A DNA stretch of 10,577 nt, from positions 1 to 10,577 of the forward strand of contig DASQ01000043.1 of the NCBI GenBank assembly GCA_002503885.1, in the 5' to 3' direction. The notes under the pieces are model-generated. The model ran no database searches, had not been told where the DNA came from, and was given only the letters and a program-made list of their open reading frames with translations. Within the stretch, counting starts at the first letter, position 1, and every line of letters starts with the position of its first letter. Positions 1-5,642 of the stretch are shown here, piece after piece. Source of the DNA: Methanoculleus marisnigri (GTDB lineage: Archaea > Halobacteriota > Methanomicrobia > Methanomicrobiales > Methanoculleaceae). Position numbers and translations under genes: made by a program.

Positions 1-346
1 TGTACGCCTCTTCAACGGACTTGAGGGTCTGCTGAGCGGTATCGCTGTGCAGCAATCCGTAGTTTTCGTTCGGCTTTGACTGCACGTAGGTGCTGCACTC
101 TTTGTAGGGGAAGTCCTTCTTCCGGGTGTAGGGAAGGTAGGATCCGACCAGGATGTCAACCCCCGAGGTGAGATCCGGCCGGAGGCCCAGAAGGATCTGA
201 CGGTTCTCCCGGTGCGTCGCATAGTGCTGCCGGACGTTGTACAGTCCTACATTGTACATGCTTTTAGCATGGTACGCGAGCGTGTCGAGGATCCAGAACG
301 TCTTCTGGGGAAGGCGCAGATAGTTGCTGACGACTCGCAGTGCCAT
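1..346 (-). CDS. tnpB: TnpB / IS605 OrfB-type RNA-guided nuclease, N-terminal part (cut by window edge)
   Basis: The minus strand is open from an ATG at 346 to the window edge, 115 codons. Recognisable family features are an N-terminal segment with LPQKTFWILDTLAYHAK, then YNVGLYNVRQHY, and near the edge NYGLLHSDTAQQTLKSVEEAY, which matches the SDTAQQTLR..D.A(F/Y) block at the start of archaeal TnpB proteins. TnpB proteins of IS200/IS605 and IS1341-type elements are RuvC-fold nucleases guided by an RNA made from the element's 3' end. The RuvC domain and zinc finger would lie outside the window, so activity cannot be judged. A stop codon lies three codons before the ATG, which fixes the start; there is no clear Shine-Dalgarno site. 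No tnpA is visible on this side. The family call is from remembered motifs; I am fairly sure. Confidence 0.75.
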   Translation of the reverse strand, partial: MALRVVSNYLRLPQKTFWILDTLAYHAKSMYNVGLYNVRQHYATHRENRQILLGLRPDLTSGVDILVGSYLPYTRKKDFPYKECSTYVQSKPNENYGLLHSDTAQQTLKSVEEAY

Positions 347-417
347 TATCTCTTATCTTTGGGACTCATCTGTCTATAAGGTAACCCCCGCGGGGCGAAA
401 GTGTACGGGGCTTGATG

Positions 418-461
418 CGGGCAATTCCTCCCCCGGTTGAAACCGGGGGTCTCCTTGCCCG
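418..461. repeat. Two-part hairpin upstream of tnpB (candidate transposon end)
   Basis: An outer stem of 7 bp (CGGGCAA 418-424 with TTGCCCG 455-461) encloses an asymmetric internal loop (ttcct / tctcc) and a perfect 8 bp inner stem (CCCCCGGT 430-437 with ACCGGGGG 442-449) closed by a four-base loop. Subterminal hairpins of this kind are the recognition structures of IS200/IS605 ends. Read on the tnpB sense strand, the hairpin resembles those usually found at the 3' (guide RNA) end of such elements, yet here it lies about 70 bases 5' of the start codon. It could be the left end of this element or the end of a lost neighbour. Confidence 0.5.
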
Positions 462-474
462 TCGTATATGAATA

Positions 475-693
475 ATGTATCGATTTCTTGTCATCGTCGA
501 GCAGACCGACGGCAACTACTCGGCATACTCCCCGGACATTCCGGGGTGCGTGGCGACCGGAGCGACCCGCGAGGAGGCGGAAGAGCGGATGCACGAGGCG
601 ATTGAGTTCCACATCGAGGGGCTCAGGGAGGACGGACTCCCGATTCCGCCGTCACGATCTTCAGCCATCTACGTAGCGGTCGGCAGAGGATAA
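475..693 (+). CDS. hicB: HicB-family antitoxin-like protein (solitary)
   Basis: A 72-residue protein with the HicB/UPF0150 pattern: an N-terminal YRFLVIVEQTDGNYSAYSPDIPGC strand-turn block (seen from residue 2), then the helix ATREEAEERMHEAIEFHIEGLREDG and a proline-rich turn (LPIPP). HicB proteins neutralise HicA, a small mRNA interferase; the partly degraded RNase H fold seen here is the HicA-binding part, and no DNA-binding domain follows it. hicA normally lies just upstream, but only the tnpB-associated hairpin is there, so the toxin is absent. The ATG at 475 is the only sensible start; no ribosome binding site is evident. The gene converges with a second hicB homologue, with 18 bases between them. 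It may be an orphan or regulate something elsewhere. Confidence 0.7.
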   Translation: MYRFLVIVEQTDGNYSAYSPDIPGCVATGATREEAEERMHEAIEFHIEGLREDGLPIPPSRSSAIYVAVGRG

Positions 694-695
694 CT

Positions 696-710
696 CGCCC
701 CGGTCGGGCG
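696..710. terminator. Short hairpin between convergent hicB genes
   Basis: CGCCC (696-700) and GGGCG (706-710) form a 5 bp GC stem with a 5-base loop, filling most of the 18-base gap between two convergent genes. A bidirectional terminator is plausible by position, but there is no T-run, and archaeal termination depends mainly on U-rich tracts. Confidence 0.3.
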
Positions 711-711
711 T

Positions 712-969
712 TCATCCCCGGACTTCAACGCTGACGGTATATTCCAGCACTCCTTCCCCGGTGGGAATCTCCTCGCCCTTTTCCTGGAGACCTTCAATGT
801 AGACCTCGATGGCCTCCCGTGCCATCGCTATCGCCTCGCCGACGGTCTCCCCGAACGTAACACAGCCGGGCAGCGTCGGTACGGTGACGGTATACCCGCC
901 TTCCGGCTCCTTTTGGAGGAGGAGGCGGTACTGCAGGTTTCCCATCTTGCGCTTGCCGGCGGTGCTCAT
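712..969 (-). CDS. hicB: HicB-family antitoxin-like protein, coupled to the DUF4062-GHKL gene
   Basis: An 85-residue HicB/UPF0150 protein: NLQYRLLLQKEPEGGYTVTV, then PTLPGCVTFGETVGEAIAMA, then a helix AREAIEVYIEGLQEKGEEIP and a short C-terminal strand. The N-terminal ten residues are basic and may be an extension. The start ATG (967-969) overlaps the stop of the upstream gene as ATGA, a 4-base overlap that suggests translational coupling and a shared transcript with the DUF4062-GHKL gene. No HicA homologue lies on either side. It is only moderately similar to the HicB at 475-693, so the two are not a recent duplication. The family assignment is solid; whether it acts as an antitoxin for its coupled neighbour is inference. 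Confidence 0.75.
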   Translation of the reverse strand: MSTAGKRKMGNLQYRLLLQKEPEGGYTVTVPTLPGCVTFGETVGEAIAMAREAIEVYIEGLQEKGEEIPTGEGVLEYTVSVEVRG

Positions 970-2458
970 GGCATGTCTTCTCCGGAACCGGGTTTCGCCA
1001 GCGCAGCCCGGCCCTTCTCAGTCAGGCGGTACTTCTGATACCGACTACCGGGTTTCTCAGGGATGGTGTATTCGATCATCAGGTCCATTAGTAATTGACG
1101 GACGATCTTGTTCAGCTGACCAGAGATCTCTTTCTGCCCGAGTCCCCTTGACAACTCCGCTTTGGACCTGGGGGCAACTGCCAGAAGCAAAAGGACTCTC
1201 ATTTCCAGTGACTCTGGCTGTGACTCTGGCTGCGCCCCCTGGCCGGGGGCCAGAGTCCGACGGATGATCGTCTGGAACCCGTCGCTGACGGCAAACTCCG
1301 GCTCCGGCAGACCGGCCTCTATGCAGCGTTGGATCATGTCCCGCGTTCCCGTGCCCATCCGCTCGATGTAGCCTGTCAGGTACATCGGTTCCGCCAGGAG
1401 CGGGTTGCCCGGCACCGAGCCGTGGGCCTGCCGGAGTTTTTCGAGAGTCAGGGACGGCGGGAGCGTGCCCGGGTTCCAGATTTCCAGGCGATCCGCAAAG
1501 AGCATCACCTGGACGCTGCCGTTGCTCGTGTAGTCGCGGTGGGCGACGGCGTTGACGATCGCCTCCGCCACCACCTCCTTCGGGATCTCATAGCGCACCG
1601 GGGCCTGCGGGCCGGCCTCGCGGGTGCCCACCGAGAGGGCGATCTTGCTCAAGACGAAGTCCACCGCCGCATCCACGAGATCGAAGACCGTGCCCTTGTA
1701 GACCTGATAGGAGGGGATCGGTTTGGCCACTTCGGTGCCGTGGAAGTGGGCACACTTGATCTCGGAGGAGATCAGGAGCCGTTGCGGCTGTTTCCCGAAG
1801 AGGAGGACCGCCGCGTTCGTCAGTTGCCCGTCATCGAGCAGGTTCAGGTGCTCCAGCAGTTCATGGGGAGAAGCATCCCCGGCGAGAGGGAACCGGCGGG
1901 TCTTCCTGGCCGTGCGGATGAACCACGCCATACGCTCCGGATCCAGGTCTTTTAGCGTCGCCTTCGTGCACGGGGCCGCGTCGAAGGGGCCGGAGCGGAT
2001 GAGCTGCTTCTCCACCAGGTACTCGACCAGCGCCGCATACAATCCGGTGACCAGTTCTGAGGGAGTGTTGAATCGCTTCCGGATAAGGCCTCCCTGCACC
2101 CTATCGATGAGTGCCTGCATCCGGGGATCCCGGGCTGCATCGTATGTTCCCCTGACATAGATCAACCGGTACTTGCCAAGAGCAGTGGCATGATCGAACT
2201 CCCGTTCCGTCGGGGAGATGCCCTCATCGTCCCTGGAACCGTAGGTCGTACCAAAGAGCCCGACATACAGATCGCACCGTTCGACCTCTTCCAGGTACAG
2301 GTCATCGGGGGGCGGTCGGCGGCAGGCACATCCTCAAAGAGGAAGACCTCGAAGAACCGCCGCATCAGTGCATCGCCCCGTAGGTAATCACGGAGCGCCG
2401 CCCGTTCCCCGGAAAACTCTGTTTGCACGCTGCTGATGAAGAGGCGGATCGGCTTCAC
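966..2458 (-). pseudogene. DUF4062 - GHKL (RecG-like HATPase_c_4) - winged-helix protein, split by one frameshift
   Basis: Two reading frames join into one protein of about 497 residues. Frame A starts at GTG 2458 (GGAGTG about 9 bases upstream) and gives KPIRLFISSVQTEFSGERAA then LFEDVPAADR, a classic DUF4062 N-terminus. After the C6/G6 run at 2307-2312 the family continues in another frame (DDLYLEEVERCDLYVGLFG, then EGISPTEREFDHATALGKYR, then RLIYVRG) and runs on to 966. The distal part holds the N-box of a GHKL ATPase (EAIVNAVAHRDY), the LEIWNPG strand, and GNPLLAEPMYLTGYIERMGTG, all typical of HATPase_c_4 proteins related to RecG and Schlafen regulators. The last about 75 residues look like a winged helix (AELSRGLGQKEI.., RYQKYRLTEKGRAAL). 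DUF4062 occurs at the N-terminus of STAND and defence-like proteins. One inserted base restores the frame, so this is a recent mutation, a phase-variable tract or a sequencing error. The downstream ORF alone could start at ATG 2165. Confidence 0.75.
1209..1257. repeat. Tandem 12-mer and inverted repeat inside the linker of the GHKL gene
   Basis: TGACTCTGGCTG is repeated exactly at 1209-1220 and 1221-1232, encoding the QPESQPES linker between the ATPase and winged-helix parts. GACTCTGGC (1222-1230) also pairs with GCCAGAGTC (1249-1257). Slippage here would change linker length by four residues without breaking the frame. Confidence 0.5.
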
Positions 2459-2680
2459 GTGGCACACTCCGCTGCTTCTGCCCCGACCCGCCGCACCCTG
2501 CCGGTCAGGAGCTGTTGTACCATGCCCTGTTTGCCCCGGCACAAAATGGTGTGAAGGCCAGCGATCAGGTCTCTTTCCATCGCGCCCTGAACCTCTATCT
2601 CATTTTAAGGTGGGATACACAGAAAAGGGTGTTCAAATCGATCTCAAACCTTCGAGGTTATCCCAAAACGCCTCTGTCGG

Positions 2681-2704
2681 GAGGGGGTACCCTCGCACCC
2701 CCTC
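2681..2704. terminator. Perfect 8 bp GC hairpin
   Basis: GAGGGGGT (2681-2688) pairs with ACCCCCTC (2697-2704) across an 8-base loop. It lies in non-coding DNA with no gene ending next to it, so it may be a terminator of a lost gene or part of a repeat. Confidence 0.35.
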
Positions 2705-2745
2705 TATCAGGTTCCACTCCCTCACCAGCCGGACATAACACCCTC

Positions 2746-2893
2746 GAAGCCTGACGGCTTCTCATGCTCGCTGCGCTCGCACCTCGCACCTTCGGTGCTC
2801 GAACTCCTTTTCCTCCGGGGAAGTCGTTCCTTGAAGACCTGCGGTCTTCTCATGCTCGCTTCTCTCTCGCACTTCACACCTGCTGGTGCACTC
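2746..2893. repeat. Two-copy imperfect direct repeat, each copy with two small hairpins
   Basis: Copy one (about 2746-2803) begins with the hairpin GAAGCC-TGAC-GGCTTC, continues TCATGCTCGCTgcgCTCGCAC and contains GCACC-TTC-GGTGC (2786-2798). Copy two (about 2833-2893) begins with the hairpin GAAGACC-TGC-GGTCTTC (2833-2849), continues TCATGCTCGCTtctCTCGCAC and contains a CACC-TGC-TGGTG hairpin. The hairpin sequences differ while pairing is kept (compensatory change), and the TCATGCTCGC core is identical. The pattern suggests a dispersed structured repeat family, not chance. Confidence 0.5.
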
Positions 2894-2968
2894 AGTTTGA
2901 TCATGAGAACAACGTCATAATTCGGGCTAATTCGTTGCCGAAACAGACATATAGTTCTCCGAATATGG

Positions 2969-3367
<399 letters not shown>

Positions 3368-3443
3368 GGTATTCTCATTGGAGGCAGCCATCTCCCAAAC
3401 AGGTGGAACTCCTCTATTTTTCACCGGGTCAACCCCGTGCAAC

Positions 3444-3470
3444 ATTGTAGGTATGACAAAAACTTACAAT
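3444..3470. promoter_or_regulatory. Operator-like inverted repeat before the antitoxin gene
   Basis: ATTGTAGGT (3444-3452) and ACTTACAAT (3462-3470) are inverted copies with 8 of 9 matches and a 9-base spacer. A second pair, ATGACA (3453-3458) and TGTCAT (3473-3478), interleaves and reaches the start codon at 3477. Type II antitoxins usually repress their own promoter through such palindromes, so this is a likely autoregulatory site. Function is inferred from position. Confidence 0.45.
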
Positions 3471-3476
3471 ACTGTC

Positions 3477-3680
3477 ATGGCTGCAACGAAAAGGGTCCCC
3501 GTCTCGGAGGAAGTATGGGCGGAGATCTCCGGGCTGAAGTGCCCCGGTCAGACGTTCGATGACCTCCTCTCGTACATGGTGGAGCAGGAGAAGAAGCGCC
3601 GGTTCATCGAGGATATGGACAGCATCGAGGCCGAGGGGGATTTTGTGGGGCTGGACGTTGACGTTCCGGATACTGGCTAA
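3477..3680 (+). CDS. RelB/VapB-like antitoxin, 67 aa, partner missing
   Basis: The product has an N-terminal strand MAATKRVPVSEEVWAEISGL suited to a ribbon-helix-helix type DNA-binding unit, a PGQTFDDLLSYMV helix, and an acidic and basic tail (EQEKKRRFIEDMDSIEAEGD) typical of the toxin-wrapping region of small archaeal antitoxins. I recognise the general pattern of antitoxins found in methanogens but cannot name a defined family with certainty. An upstream in-frame ATG (3453) would put the start inside the inverted repeat, so 3477 is preferred. The gene is GC-rich like the host. No intact toxin follows; a possible relic overlaps the 3' end in another frame. It is therefore an orphan, either decaying or acting on a toxin elsewhere. 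Confidence 0.6.
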   Translation: MAATKRVPVSEEVWAEISGLKCPGQTFDDLLSYMVEQEKKRRFIEDMDSIEAEGDFVGLDVDVPDTG

Positions 3681-3735
3681 CTGCAAGGCGCTTGAGAGTA
3701 TCCGGAGCCCCGGCGAGAAGAGCCGGCGATGCAGC
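3658..3735 (+). pseudogene. Possible RelE/ParE-type toxin relic
   Basis: In the frame that overlaps the antitoxin stop, TTG 3658 opens a segment reading LTFRILANCKALESIRSPGE followed by KSRRC, which resembles the (M)xYRIL.xxKALxxLxxLxEKxRR start of RelE/ParE toxins. The overlap with the antitoxin end is the usual layout of such pairs. After about 26 codons the resemblance stops and no complete domain follows. This is pattern memory over a short stretch, and it also overlaps an inverted-repeat structure, so confidence is low. Confidence 0.27.
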
Positions 3736-3750
3736 TTCGCTTCCGGATAC
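3664..3750. repeat. Three-copy TTCCGGATAC repeat able to form alternative hairpins
   Basis: TTCCGGATAC occurs exactly at 3664-3673 and 3741-3750, and its reverse complement (9 of 10, GTATCCGGAg) lies between them at 3698-3707. The middle copy can pair with either outer copy. Inside the second hairpin a further stem, CCGGC/GCCGG (3710-3714 and 3722-3726), is possible. The structure overlaps the 3' end of the antitoxin gene and its downstream region and might act as a terminator or attenuator. Confidence 0.45.
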
Positions 3751-3977
3751 GCCGTTCTGAGGGTTTTCCTGGCATATTTTCTTCTCCGCTTCTTTCGTTT
3801 CGAGTGTACGCACACTGTTGCAGGTGTATGTAGACCAATCACGCATCGTGACACCTGTACGACGACATGGTGAGCGGGATACCGGGCCCACACACCCCGG
3901 GGAGCAGGCCGACCCGGGACATACCACATCTGTTACATAACAGATCTGTTATACAATACTCCTGTTAGGTGCCGTGC
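3751..3977. other. Intergenic region leading to the palindrome cluster
   Basis: No supported gene lies here; the longer minus-strand frame across it is a shadow with low-complexity basic composition. It contains nested inverted arms CAGGTGT (3821-3827) with ACACCTG (3851-3857), enclosing TCACG-CAT-CGTGA (3839-3851, sharing one base with the outer arm), and then the half-site cluster listed separately. Confidence 0.4.
3928..3967. promoter_or_regulatory. Operator-like cluster: ATCTGTTA palindrome plus extra half-sites around a TATA-like box
   Basis: ATCTGTTA (3928-3935) and TAACAGAT (3938-3945) form a perfect 8-2-8 palindrome. A second forward ATCTGTTA follows at 3944-3951, sharing two bases, and a fourth shorter half-site CTGTTA lies at 3962-3967. 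A TATA-like TTATACAAT (3949-3957) sits among them, about 25 bases before the ATG at 3978. Such phasing around a core promoter is what a repressor-controlled archaeal promoter looks like; the regulator is unknown. Confidence 0.5.
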
Positions 3978-4148
3978 ATGTTGCCTGTGGGAGGCCCTAC
4001 AACGGAGGGCGATACCATCGACCGCGTTCGTAAAATCGTGTTCGTTCTGAGCACGAACGAAGTAGATCACGTTATACTCACCGTCCTCGGCATGGACATG
4101 GTATCCCGGCATGCCTTCAAAAGAAGGTCCCGCGGGTCGCCGGTTTAG
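3978..4148 (+). CDS. Hypothetical small protein, 56 aa (tentative)
   Basis: ATG 3978 to TAG 4148 encodes 56 residues. AGGTG at 3967-3971 could serve as a ribosome binding site, and the TATA-like box at 3949-3957 is at a sensible distance. The middle, DRVRKIVFVLSTNEVDHVIL then TVLGMDMV, could form alternating helix and strand; the C-terminus is basic (FKRRSRG). Many third positions are G or C, as in host genes, but the ORF is short enough to be chance and I recognise no family. The main support is the operator-like cluster directly upstream. A 7 bp inverted repeat TTCGTTC/GAACGAA (4041-4047 and 4055-4061) lies inside it, which could instead mark a structured RNA. It ends 59 bases before the ATPase start. 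Confidence 0.3.
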   Translation: MLPVGGPTTEGDTIDRVRKIVFVLSTNEVDHVILTVLGMDMVSRHAFKRRSRGSPV

Positions 4149-4154
4149 TTAGGT

Positions 4155-4206
4155 TATACCCCAACAAAAACAAACATTTATGCTGGAGTATACTCTAACA
4201 AAAACA
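4155..4206 (+). promoter_or_regulatory. Duplicated 18-base promoter element before the ATPase gene
   Basis: TATACCCCAACAAAAACA (4155-4172) and TATACTCTAACAAAAACA (4189-4206) match at 16 of 18 positions. The second ends one base before the ATG at 4208 and includes a perfect palindrome GAGTATACTC (4186-4195). TTTATG at 4177-4182 is placed as a TATA box for a leaderless transcript; there is no Shine-Dalgarno site. The repeats may be operator sites overlapping the transcription start. Confidence 0.5.
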
Positions 4207-4207
4207 T

Positions 4208-5497
4208 ATGCCCCCGGTCCTCGACCTCTTGACCGCCCTCAACCCCTGGTGGAGTGGCAAACCCTTCGAAGCGGGTATACGGCGGGAGAAGTACTTCACG
4301 AAGATACAGAAGTATCTTGGAACCGGGGAGATCGTCGTCCTTACAGGGGTGCGTCGTTCGGGCAAGACGACGCTCCTCTTTCAGATCATCGACGACCTGA
4401 TCCGCAACCGCCGGGTCGACCCGCGGTCGATACTCTTTGTAAACTGCGATGAGCCGGAGATTGCCCGCCTTGTGAATCCGCTCGAGACCCTGCTTGAGAC
4501 CTACCGGAGGGACGTGTACGGCGGTGATGTGGCCTACCTTATCCTGGATGAGATCCAGACCATCGAGGGATGGGAGCGGTGGGTGAAGTCGCTCTACGAC
4601 CGCAAGCAGTTCACGCTCATCATATCCGGCTCGACGTCGTACCTCCTCGACTCAAACCTCTCGACGCTCATAGCCGGCCGGTATCTCCCGATCCATGTCT
4701 ACCCGCTCGACTTTGCGGAATATGTGGTCTTTTCGGGCGAGGATCTGCCGCACGATCCCGTCGCGCTCGCCTCGGCGAAGTACCGGCTCCTGCACCTGCT
4801 CGGCGAGTATCTCAGGGAAGGAGGCTTTCCGCAGGTCGTCCTCCAGGACGATGAGGCGATCCGGCGGGACCAGCTCGCGGCATACTACGACAGCATCGTC
4901 TATCGCGACATCGTGCGGGTCAACGAGGTGCGCAACCAGAAAGCGCTCGGCGATCTGCTGACTTACTGCATGACGAACGTAACCTCGCTCTACTCCTACC
5001 GGAACCTCCAGGAGGTGCTCGGCATTGATTTCGAGACCATCAAGGAGTATCTCTACTACGCACAGAAGGCGAAGATCCTCTTTGAGATTCAGTACTTCAG
5101 TTACTCATTGAAAACGCAGAGCAGGAACAACAAAAAGATCTACTGCATCGACAACGGCCTCCGGAACGCTGTATCGTTCCGGTTCTCGGAAGACGAGGGA
5201 AGGCTTGCGGAGAACCTCGTCTTCATCGAACTCAAGAAGCAGGGCCACGAGATCTACTACTGGAAGAAGCAGGGCGAAGTCGATTTCGTCGTCAAACATC
5301 CCGACCGGTCGCTCTCGGCAATCAACGTCTCGTATACGGATGCCCTCCCCGCCCGGGAAGAAAAAGCGCTGCTTGAATTCGCAGACCTTCACGGCTCCGG
5401 GGTGCGGGAGTGCATACTTCTCACGAAAGACACGGAGAAGAGGGAAGGGACGGTCCGGTATGTCCCGCTCTGGAAGTGGCTGCTTGGGGCTGGTTGA
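4208..5497 (+). CDS. AAA_14 / DUF4143 archaeal ATPase
   Basis: A 429-residue protein of normal length for the family. The AAA_14 domain has Walker A GVRRSGKTT (residues 47-55), the strand SILFVNCDEPE (74-84), Walker B YLILDEIQ (110-117) and the sensor strand LIISGSTS (137-144), followed by GRYLPIHVYPLDFAEYV (158-173). The winged-helix-like middle (about 245-310) leads to a C-terminal DUF4143 domain with a restriction-endonuclease-like pattern: ENLVFIELKK (335-344) then YYWKKQGEVDFVV (350-362), where E335, D359 and a later strand residue would match the PD-(D/E)XK layout. These ATPases are very numerous in archaea and anaerobic bacteria; their role is unsettled (mobile-element or toxin-antitoxin-like behaviour has been suggested). 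Start 4208 is supported by the promoter repeats directly upstream. Codon use is GC-rich and host-like. It stands alone, ending at a hairpin. Confidence 0.92.
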   Translation: MPPVLDLLTALNPWWSGKPFEAGIRREKYFTKIQKYLGTGEIVVLTGVRRSGKTTLLFQIIDDLIRNRRVDPRSILFVNCDEPEIARLVNPLETLLETYRRDVYGGDVAYLILDEIQTIEGWERWVKSLYDRKQFTLIISGSTSYLLDSNLSTLIAGRYLPIHVYPLDFAEYVVFSGEDLPHDPVALASAKYRLLHLLGEYLREGGFPQVVLQDDEAIRRDQLAAYYDSIVYRDIVRVNEVRNQKALGDLLTYCMTNVTSLYSYRNLQEVLGIDFETIKEYLYYAQKAKILFEIQYFSYSLKTQSRNNKKIYCIDNGLRNAVSFRFSEDEGRLAENLVFIELKKQGHEIYYWKKQGEVDFVVKHPDRSLSAINVSYTDALPAREEKALLEFADLHGSGVRECILLTKDTEKREGTVRYVPLWKWLLGAG

Positions 5498-5523
5498 CCG
5501 GGCAGGGGGCGGCACCCTCCCGG
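5498..5523 (+). terminator. Hairpin directly after the ATPase stop
   Basis: CCGGG (5498-5502), a bulged C and AGGG (5504-5507) pair with CCCT (5515-5518) and CCCGG (5519-5523) over a 7-base loop, starting at the base after the stop codon. A short ATTTT follows. Position and strength suggest transcription termination. Confidence 0.4.
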
Positions 5524-5642
5524 GGATTTTGCAGGGGTTGATCCGGGTCCCCACCAACAGACTGTGGTATTTCAGGATCGTTTCCGGCAGTCCGGGTCTC
5601 TCGCCCCAGCACCGGCGCCGGGGGCTTTGTGTGTCTTCTGCC

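Larger units (their letters stand above)
2459..2968. other. Intergenic region of about 510 bp with hairpins, no gene supported
   Basis: Between the divergent DUF4062 and VOC genes I see no ORF with family resemblance or host-like codon use. The stretch holds GGGATA/TATCCC arms (2612-2617 and 2659-2664), a small AACCT-TCG-AGGTT hairpin (2647-2659), the 8 bp hairpin at 2681-2704 and the two-copy structured repeat at 2746-2893. The part nearest 2969 is more AT-rich and probably carries the VOC promoter. Confidence 0.55.

Noticed and set aside
809..1267. A 152-codon open frame on the plus strand
   Set aside because: Antisense to hicB and the winged-helix tail, both of which have clear family motifs.
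1329..1955. A 208-codon open frame on the plus strand
   Set aside because: It lies wholly antisense to the GHKL ATPase domain; its arginine-, histidine- and valine-rich product is typical of antisense frames of GC-rich genes.
2746..2893. CRISPR-like array
   Set aside because: Only two diverged units with internal hairpins, no regular spacers and no cas genes nearby.
3378..3476. N-terminal extension of the antitoxin to 3378 or 3453
   Set aside because: The extension reads through the operator-like repeat and has no family resemblance; the conserved-looking protein begins at 3477.
3429..3929. A 166-codon open frame on the minus strand
   Set aside because: It runs opposite the antitoxin gene, through its operator and the repeat region; the product is basic, low in family resemblance and looks like a GC-rich shadow.
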